From contig JAQJVL010000249.1 of the NCBI GenBank assembly GCA_035578905.1, forward strand, positions 296,001 through 360,000: a DNA stretch of 64,000 nt. The letters are read 5' to 3'. Origin of the DNA: Stictocephala bisonia (Eukaryota; Arthropoda; Insecta; Hemiptera; Membracidae). The position numbers and the translations under genes were made by a program. The notes beneath the pieces are model-generated. The model was not told the DNA's origin. It saw only the letters and a list, made by a program, of their open reading frames with translations, and ran no database searches. Shown here piece after piece: positions 56,850-64,000 of the stretch. Each line of letters opens with the position of its first letter. The first letter of the stretch is position 1.

Positions 56850-58110
56850 AAAAATGTTGGCTAGTGAGTGAACCCTTGTTTGACAGAGATCAGGGTGGAA
56901 TGACACTGGCTGAAGTATTTAATGTGCTTGTCTAGTAAGTAAGCGCTTCTGTGACAGGAGTCAAATTGGAAGGACATTGACTGAAGTACGACTCGTATAT
57001 TTATCGTGCTTGCCTAGTGAGTGAAACCTTGTGTGGCGCGGGTCAGCGTGAAAGGATACTGACTGAAGTATTATTCGTGTTTGCCTAGTGGGCGAGCCCT
57101 TGTTTGACGGTGGTGAGGATGGAAGGACACTGACTGAAGTTTTAATCGTGTTTGCCTAGTGGGTGAGCCCTTGTTTGATGGTGGTGAGGATGGAAGGACA
57201 CTGACTGAAGTATTATTCGTGTTTGTCTAGTGGGCGAGCCCTTGTTTGACGGTGGTGAGGATGGAAGGACACTAACTAAAGTATTAATCGTGTTTGCCTA
57301 GTGGGTGAGCCCTTATTTAACGGTGGTGAGGATGGAAGGACACTGACTGAAGTTTTAATCGTGTTTGCCTAGTGGGTGAGCCCTTGTTTGATGGTGGTGA
57401 GAATGGAAGGACACTGACTGAAGTATTATTCGTGTTTGTCTAGTGAGTGATCCCTTATTTGACGGTGGTGAGGATGGAAGGACACTGACTGAAGTATTAT
57501 TCGTGTTTGCCTTGTGAGTGAGCCCTTATTTGATGCTGGTGAGGATGGAAGGACACTGACTGAAGTATTATTCGTGTTTGCCTTGTGAGTGAGCCCTTAT
57601 TTGACGGTGGTGAGGATGGAAGGTCACTGACTGAAGTATTATTCGTGTTTGCCTAGTGAGTGAGCCCTTATTTGACGGTGGTCAGGAGGGAAGGACACTG
57701 ACTGAAGTTTTAACCGTGTTTACCTTGTTTGTGAGGTCTTTTATGGCGGGCGTCAGAGTTTAAGGATACTGGCTGAAGTATTTATCAAGCTTACCTAGTT
57801 TGTTAACCCTTGTGTGACGGAGGTCAGGGTGGAGGGACACTGACTGAAATATTTATCGTGCTTGTCTAGTGAGAGCGCCCTTGTGTGACAGAAGACAAAG
57901 TGGAAGGACACTGAAGTATTTATCGTGCTTGCCTAGTGAGTGAGCACTTGTATGACGGAAGTCAGGATGGAAGAATATTGACTGAAGTATTTATATTTAT
58001 CGTTCTTATCTAATAAATGAGCCCTTGTGTGGTGGGAGTCAGTGTAAGGACACTGGCTGAAGTATTTATTTTCCCTGCCTAGTGAGTGAGCACTTGTGTG
58101 AAAATTTAGA
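56850..58110 (+). repeat. 71-bp satellite, about 17 copies, decayed at both edges
   Basis: Central units (57060-57700) read GTGTTTGCCTAGTGGGTGAG, CCCTTGTTTGACGGTGGTGA, GGATGGAAGGACACTGACTG, AAGTATTATTC at 71-bp steps. Outer units (56850-57060 and 57720-58110) are clearly more diverged and vary in length. This is the usual pattern of an array homogenised at its centre. Confidence 0.93.
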
Positions 58111-58466
58111 TAAATAATTATATATGAATTCAAGAGGGCAAATGTTGAATAAACATATATGTCTGTAGATTTAAACATTGTATTGTTACCTGGAGAAGTC
58201 CTAATAGACTATGAAATAGGTTACAGTTCTTTTGTCATTCACTTCTATAAAATTCAGGTACGATTATAAAATACGAGATCTACAAACATAAATACCAGTC
58301 TAATTTGAAATGAAAATTCAAAGTATGACAACAATATTATTTTTGATAAATAATTGAACTAGATCAAAGGAACTGATGTATTTAAATGTTTTATATTTTT
58401 AATTTATTTTTTGACATAATGTGTTAAGACATTGAGTACTATAATTTGACATTCGTAATTTTGGAT

Positions 58467-58500
58467 CTGAAGATGAGGTTTTAAACCTTGAAACTCGAGT
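58467..58500 (+). repeat. Dispersed hairpin motif, copy D
   Basis: CTGAAGATGAGGTTTTAAAC then CTTGAAACTCGAG. The internal stem is AGGTTT/AAACCT, while copy A has GGA/TCC in the same place, so the stem is kept though its bases change. Confidence 0.5.
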
Positions 58501-59666
58501 AATCCTGCCTGGATCTTAGAGAAGTGATTGTAACCTACTTCACATGTCTTAGGAGTTGAGCAAAATATTGTGGTGATATTTATGTTCATTAGATATATAT
58601 ACAAACCTTTTTCATATCAGAAGTCATAAAAAACAATTTAAAAAACCATCTGTTTTGAAAATTTTGTCATTTTATTTTTGTTTAGTAACTAAACGCTAAC
58701 ATTATTTTACGAAACCCCTGTAGTTAGCTTGATGTGGCAAAATGACTTATTTATATGTTGAATTCAAAGTTCCATAAATATATTTGAACAAAATAGTAAT
58801 TTATGATTCGTATACCGTTTTCTTTTTATTTTATGATAAATAAATCAAAGAACCTTCAACTTAGTTCTCTGTAAAGCAACGAAAAAATGTTTACTAAAAC
58901 CATAAATTAAGAATCATAGTAATATAATTAAATAGTAAAAGTATGTTTTGGATCAACATCAGTTTACAAAAAGAATGCGATGTCTTTGTGGAGTAAGTCC
59001 TAGAGGAAACACTAAATTATATTCCCTCAAGGTGTCTGGGGTAATATATACGAGCGACTCAGCTGGTCGCTCACGTCCCGGCCTTATGTTTCTTAGGATT
59101 TATATCTTTGAAGAATATAATGTAGAAGTAGTCTTTCTTCACAATTGTTGCCCGAAGCCCCGTTCGTTCAGCTGCCTAAGTAAATTTAAATGTTGTCTTG
59201 TTATTATTTGTAGTTATGTTTATATTTATTTGTTGTTAATGTTATTATTTATTTAGATGTTTATGCCATTTGTTGTTTTTGTTGTATATTTATTATTGTT
59301 AAATTTATTCAGAGATATATTTATGATGCTATAAAAAATGTTATTGGGCCTAACCATGTTTATATAGCTTACTTTTTATTGATACCTTATACTATTAATA
59401 TGTGATAATCTTGTTGTTTTTTTATTCAATTTCATTACCTCGAGGCCATATCTACTGATAAATATTTATAATTGTTGATAAAGAAATTAAATTTGCACAA
59501 ACGGTCAACAGCCCATTTTGTCCGTAAATGTTTAATTTTTTTCTGTCACTTAATATTTTTTAAATAGTTTTGAATTAAATGTTTTTTTAATTTTCATGTA
59601 ATGAAAATTTTTCCCATTCAACTTGTGTTTTTTTTGTTCTGTGACGTCCTCCTGAGTCCGGTGCCT

Positions 59667-59722
59667 TCGCACCCACCCTCGATGGGTCCAGCAATGTGTT
59701 GATAGTACGAGGGGTGGGTTTC
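59667..59722. other. GC-rich inverted repeat
   Basis: CACCCACCCTCG pairs with CGAGGGGTGGGT across about 28 bases, with one bulge. Function unknown; it stands out from the AT-rich background. Confidence 0.4.
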
Positions 59723-60179
59723 ACTATATCACTACAAGAAATGTTGTCAGTAATAATATTCAGAGACAGCTAATATTATTCTATTCTGTATATTCCTGAA
59801 ATATCCCAAACAAAGCCTCTAGTACATTTGTATTGGGTTATTCAAAAGTTTATTAAGCTTGTGTATATCATTGCCAGACAATATTATTATAGTTTCTTCT
59901 TTACGTACGCAATCATTTTATCATCGACGTATATGTGCAGCTGCAAATGTTTAGCAGGTGGAAATTTCTGGTTTTCATATTGTATTCTTCATTAATTTCC
60001 ATTAATACAACATATTGTGAGGTAAACTGTTTTTTTGTAATACGTAAATTGATTTCAATTGGCTGAAAACCTTGAAAAGTTCCCGATACATTTTACTTCT
60101 CAATTAACCATTGTTACTTGTATTTATATTTTTCAAATAATAATCGGCAGTTACCAAGTACAATGCTGGTTTAAAGCGA

Positions 60180-60500
60180 CGATCGCCACAGCCGTATGTC
60201 AGACGTGTCTGTTACCGCTTGTGCTACTAGCATGTGCCACAGCTGTATGTCAGACGTGTCTGTTACCGCTTGTGCTACTAGCATGTGCCACAGCTGTATG
60301 TCAGACGTGTCTGTTACCGCTTGTGCTACTAGCATGTGCCACAGTTGTATGTCAGACGTGTCTGTTACCGCTTGTACTACTAGCATGTGCCACAGCTGTA
60401 TGTCAGACATGTCTGTTACCGCTTGTACTACTAGCATGTGCCACAGCTGTATGTCAGACGTGTCTGTTACCGCTTGTGCTACTAGCATGTGCCACAGCCA
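60180..60500. repeat. 51-bp minisatellite, six copies, open on both strands
   Basis: ATGTCAGACGTGTCTGTTAC, CGCTTGTGCTACTAGCATGT, GCCACAGCTGT; starts at 60196, 60247 and every 51 bp. Copies are nearly identical. A period divisible by three leaves frames open in two plus frames and one minus frame, giving Cys-rich or hydrophobic repeats. I regard these as artefacts. Confidence 0.95.
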
Positions 60501-60977
60501 CGCCGAGTTTCATTTGAATTTAAACAGATACGTTTTTAAAACAATAAATATCTTCCAAAGGTCGTCATGAAAAATACGTGGAGAGTTGTCATGTAGCTAA
60601 ATACCCTGACAACACTGGCACTGCTGACCTGCATTCAAAAACAGATACTTAGGAATGAGTTTCCTTTTGATTTTATCGCTAAAAGTCTAGTTCATGTCAG
60701 TGCAATACATGTTATTGTAATATATATTTTCGTATTACTATAATAATATAATTATAATATATGTGAACATCACAAATTTATTTATTTATTCCTAAGACGC
60801 CAATCGTCAAGATGGAATATGGATTTCGAATGACTATGATGAGTGTAGATGGGCGAATGTAGTTATTGTTACAAACTAAGGCCGACTATTCCTCAGAAAG
60901 TGTCATTAATTAGTAGCCCAATGACAAATGAACAGATTGTGGTTATCAGCTGATCTCTTTCAAGATTTGTATGATTC

Positions 60978-61043
60978 TGATTTGGATCGAACTTAGAACT
61001 TATTCTTATGAAGCTGGGCTTTAACCACGCTACCGACCTATTC
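60978..61043 (-). repeat. tRNA-like SINE relic
   Basis: On the minus strand GGTCGGTAGCGTGGTTAAAG resembles a tRNA 5' half with A box. About 30 bases further on, AAGTTCGATCCAAA matches the B-box consensus. Spacing suits a tRNA-derived SINE head. The folding is imperfect, so it is not a functional tRNA. Confidence 0.45.
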
Positions 61044-61673
61044 AATAATAATAACAAAACAAACAAAATATAACTTTTTTAAAAACAATAAAACCTATAA
61101 AAGTATAAATGTATCACGGTACTTTCCTATAAACATCTCAGACCTAGAATATTCACAAATAATAATTTATTATAAAGTAAGAAGTTGAAATAAATGACAA
61201 CCTCAACTAAAGTAAAAGTATTATATGCCTAAAATTGCTTTTTTATAATATGATATCACACTTTAATAAGTTAAGTTAAGAATGATATCAAAGTCTTTAA
61301 TCCAACAGGTTGATAGGTACAACAACAATAGGTTGTGATGTGATTGTATGCTGCAGCTTCTTATGTCAACATTTGTAAAATTGATGACGCTAATCTATCG
61401 GGATGTGTGATCAAGAGCTTCTCTAATGCCTTTACAAACCTCGCCAAAGGTGAATAAATAGCAGTTGTTTACTAATAAAAAAAAGGGATTTGAGAAAAAA
61501 TAAATAATAAGAATCTCGCATAAATACAAGCATAATAACGACTGATTCCATAAACCTTTAAAAATGTGAGTACCCATACTTCAAATCACTCAGAGTTTTG
61601 TCGAAATTCGAATAACAGCCGACATTTTTACTATAAAGTCAAAACAAGTTGAAGTAGGCCTCATTTACGAAGT

Positions 61674-61735
61674 GAAGTTAGGGCTAAGAAGCCGTCTATA
61701 ACAGTAAACTGTGGATCAACGGCTTAGTGCCTTCA
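61674..61735 (+). repeat. Dispersed repeat fragment shared with 18878
   Basis: GAAGTTAGGGCTAAGAAGCC and TCAACGGCTTAGTGCC match the fragment at 18878-18960. It is followed by GGAAGGGATCGACCCATCCC, a short palindromic sequence. Confidence 0.55.
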
Positions 61736-61804
61736 GTCGAGTTGCGTGCAAGGAAGGGATCGACCCATCCCTCAAGGGCACCGTAGTGTAGTAAAGCACA
61801 TATG

Positions 61805-62740
61805 TTAACAATCTTTGTAGTAAGCATAGTAAGCACATTTACTGTTTACATTTTGCTGCAGCAAATCTAGAGACGCACAATTTCTACAAACATTTCGCTG
61901 TAGTAGGCATAGTGCAGTACATTTAAGGTTAACATTCTGTTGTTGTAAACATTCTTCAGCGCACTTAATGTTAACGATTTTTTGTAGTAAGTATAGTGCA
62001 GCACCATTAACTAATGTTAACGATCTTTTGTAGTAAGTATAGTGCAGCACCATTAACTAATGTTAACGATCTTTTGAAGTAAGTATAGTGCAGCACCATT
62101 AACTAATGTTAACGATCTTTTGTAGTAAGTATAGTGCAGCACGATCAAATAATGTTAACGATCTTTTGTAGTAAGCATAGTGCAGCACGATTAACTAATG
62201 TTAACGATCTTTTGTAGTAAGTATAGTGCAGCACCATTAACTAATGTTAACGATCTTTTGTAGTAAGCATAGTGCAGCACGATTAACTAATGTTAACGAT
62301 CTTTTGTAGTAAGTATAGTGCAGCACCATTAACTATTGTTAACGATCTTTTGTAGTAAGTATAGTGCAGCACCATTAACTATTGTTAACGATCTTTTGAA
62401 GTAAGTATAGTGCAGCACCATTAACTATTGTTAACGATCTTTTGTAGTAAGTATAGTGCAGCACGATTAAATAATGTTAACGATCTTTTGTAGTAAGCAT
62501 AGTGCAGCACGATTAACTAATGTTAACGATCTTTTGTAGTGAGTATAGTGCAGCACGATTAACTAATGTTAACGATCTTTTGTAGTAAGCATAGTGCAGC
62601 ACGATTAACTAATGTTAACGATCTTTTGTAGTAAGTATAGTGCAGCACGATTAACTAATGTTAACGATCTTTTGTAGTAAGTATAGTGCAGCACGATTAA
62701 CTAGTGTTAACGATCTTTTGTAGTAAGTATAGTGGTTTTG
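61805..62740 (+). repeat. 46-bp satellite, about 18 good copies
   Basis: TGTTAACGATCTTTTGTAGT, AAGTATAGTGCAGCACCATT, AACTAA at 46-bp steps (for example 61985, 62031). Variants: GCACGATTAACTAA and AAGCATAGTG. Early units (61805-61970) are more diverged. HpaI-type GTTAAC palindromes recur in each unit. Non-coding. Confidence 0.95.
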
Positions 62741-62789
62741 CTATAGTAAACCTGGTGCAGTACATTTACTAATCTTTTTTTAATATCAC

Positions 62790-62910
62790 GCGCCAATTCG
62801 TGTGAAATTACCTGCAGGCCTGTGCGTGAAATTTATTCGACTAGTGAAGTACCGATTGTTAGCTCAGTTGGGATTCGACATTGGACTTTACCTTAGCCAC
62901 TGAGCCATTA
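62790..62910 (+). repeat. SINE-like relic inserted in the satellite
   Basis: Contains CTGCAGGCCTGTGCGTGAAA, a perfect A-box-like TTAGCTCAGTTGGGATTCGA, and CCTTAGCCACTGAGCCATTA. Related to 55275-55345, and its last part to 31130. Degenerate satellite units occur on both sides, so it inserted into the array. Confidence 0.55.
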
Positions 62911-63274
62911 CCATGCTTAACGATCGGCTGTAGTAAGTGAAATGAACTAATTTTTTTTTGTTAACGAATCAAATCAAGATATCTTTATTTAAAAACAGTT
63001 AAACAACTGCATAATAGTCACAAGTTATTTTTATTTAGTATACAACATGGTTTACATAATCAAGTAATACAATAGCATAACTTCTGATTGTACTCATAGC
63101 ATAATATTTACTACTTATTAAATATATAAGCTTAGCATGAGAGGAAATCCCTAACGCTATAGTAATGTGAATTGTTGGAGTAATCATAGTCCACCACAAT
63201 TAAATGAAATGTAACATGTATTTATTAAAATGGCCAACTTAGGACTGTAAAGTTATCTCTAACTCTTAACTCCA
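62911..63274. other. AT-rich sequence between degenerate satellite units
   Basis: One degenerate unit lies at 62920-62950 (AACGATCGGCTGTAGTAAGT) and another near 63170. The rest is AT-rich with nothing else visible. Confidence 0.4.
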
Positions 63275-63440
63275 ATTTCTGTTAACGAACTTTTTGAGTA
63301 AGCAAAGTACACCACAAATTACTGTTACCGAACTGTTGGAGTTGTCAAAGTACACCACAAATTACTATTATCGAACTATTGAGGTAAGCATAGTGTAGAA
63401 CAATTACTGTTTATATATTCCTAGTAAGCCTATTTACTGT
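63275..63440 (+). repeat. Old, diverged relatives of the 46-bp satellite
   Basis: Three units at about 58-bp steps: GTTAACGAACTTTTTGAGTA, GTTACCGAACTGTTGGAGTT and TTATCGAACTATTGAGGTAA. Each is followed by AAGTACACCACAAATTACT or a similar segment, which parallels AAGTATAGTGCAGCACCATTA of the younger array. They suggest an older, longer form of the family. Confidence 0.6.
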
Positions 63441-64000
63441 AAAAAGTTTTTTTTCCTTTATTTATTCGAAATTTAAAATTATAACCCCTCTTGAACGTGT
63501 ATAAATGCACTACTTATCTATTAGGGTTTCAGTATTTTTCACTTAAAACACACTTTAACTTCTATTTCCACACTAAGATAATTTATTGTTTTATGTAAAA
63601 AAGTATTGTATGATTTCGTACCAGTTTTCATATTTAAAAAATATTTTTGAATACATATACAGTAATTCTCCATATTAATGGCTTTAATGTCTAAGAAGGT
63701 TACGAAACAAATCTAGCATCTAGAGTTCAATAATGACGAACAAACATTGCATGTTTGGAAGTTGTTTTTTGCATTTGATTAGTTATCATTGTTAATTTTT
63801 AGCAGATTAAACACCCGTCGAGGCATCAAAAACATTTGTTTAAACGGACAATAAACAAGAATAGTAAAATGAGTTATATTCTCACCAAAACTTGGATTTC
63901 ATTTTGGAATTGAACTTAAAGGTATTATAACAAAAAGATCCGACATAACCTAAAAACTTAAAAATACGTATTATATAGACTCAATTATTGTAATAAAATT
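63441..64000. other. AT-rich right edge without a gene
   Basis: Nothing recognised on either strand. Confidence 0.4.

Larger units (their letters stand above)
58111..60175. other. AT-rich stretch without a supported gene
   Basis: Contains hairpin motif copy D (58467) and a GC-richer patch with an inverted repeat (59667-59722). A 102-residue frame at 58948-59256 has no recognisable motif and is not called. Confidence 0.4.
60501..61804. other. AT-rich stretch with repeat relics, no gene
   Basis: Holds a tRNA-like SINE relic (60978-61043) and a dispersed repeat fragment (61674-61735). Nothing else recognised. Confidence 0.4.

Noticed and set aside
58948..59256. 102-residue plus frame (MDQHQFTKRMRCLCG...)
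   Set aside because: No recognised domain, and a T-rich tail produces a Leu/Ile/Tyr run. Cannot be supported as a gene.
59640..59750. Possible hammerhead ribozyme on the minus strand (GAAAC next to a GC stem)
   Set aside because: No CUGANGA core in the right place, and the base at the cleavage position does not fit; only the inverted repeat is real.
60059..60570. Cys-rich tandem protein frames at 60059-60517 and 60196-60570
   Set aside because: Six 51-bp units open in two plus frames and one minus frame at once; a real gene would not leave all of them open by selection.
55275..62910. Functional tRNA genes at the A-box-like sites (55330, 60978-61043, 62855)
   Set aside because: None forms a complete cloverleaf with A and B boxes plus acceptor stem; they are better read as SINE relics.

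Overview
The window looks like AT-rich intergenic or heterochromatic DNA of a eukaryote, most likely an insect or other arthropod. I find no convincing host gene, no rRNA and no intact tRNA. Everything recognisable is transposon-derived or tandemly repeated. The organism is inferred from the transposons: Jockey/CR1-like non-LTR elements, a Polinton/Maverick DNA polymerase, a pogo/Tigger-like element with a PHD finger, and a piggyBac-like TTAA element. I cannot name the species.

Layout. 1-1.95 kb: 52-bp repeats and a CpG-rich cluster of YY1-type and CACGTG motifs. 2.2-7.76 kb: a broken Polinton-type DNA polymerase B split by a decayed LINE (about 3.14-6.5 kb). 7.77-9.96 kb: an 81-bp satellite running up to a foldback element whose arms contain part of the same unit. 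11.9-18.2 kb: a 67/62-bp satellite with higher-order structure, interrupted by a 219-bp MITE and a 1.41-kb TG...CA insertion with a 4-bp target duplication. 20.0-21.5 kb: a 45-bp minisatellite. 21.9-23.0 kb: a non-autonomous piggyBac-like element. 23.2-25.6 kb: a nearly complete Tigger-like element. 26.4-28.95 kb: a modular minisatellite joined to a LINE RT fragment. 29.5-30.9 kb: a candidate DNA element with GGAAAAGTA motifs. 32.4-34.7 kb: a LINE ORF1 with an internal domain repeated nine times. 35.3-38.6 kb (minus) and 38.6-43.16 kb (plus): two related LINE ORF2 copies placed head to head. 43.2-44.4 kb: a probable solo LTR. 48.4-50.9 kb: a 58-bp satellite holding a 133-bp copy of sequence found at 46.9 kb. 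53.3-53.9 kb: a tandem dimer of a ~300-bp element that also sits inside the plus-strand LINE. 55.7-63.4 kb: 34-, 71-, 51- and 46-bp arrays, tRNA-like SINE relics and a small LINE fragment.

The main theme is repeated conversion of transposon coding sequence into tandem arrays. Three separate LINE coding segments have been amplified: a 147-bp ORF1 domain x9, a 112-bp endonuclease segment x5 and a 54-bp inter-domain segment x13. Two of these are single copy in the related LINE next door, which shows the ancestral state. Two further arrays lie at or beside a transposon boundary. At least 16 unrelated tandem-repeat families occupy about 30% of the window (rough estimate by eye). No pathway or operon links the genes; what connects them is the order of insertion and amplification.
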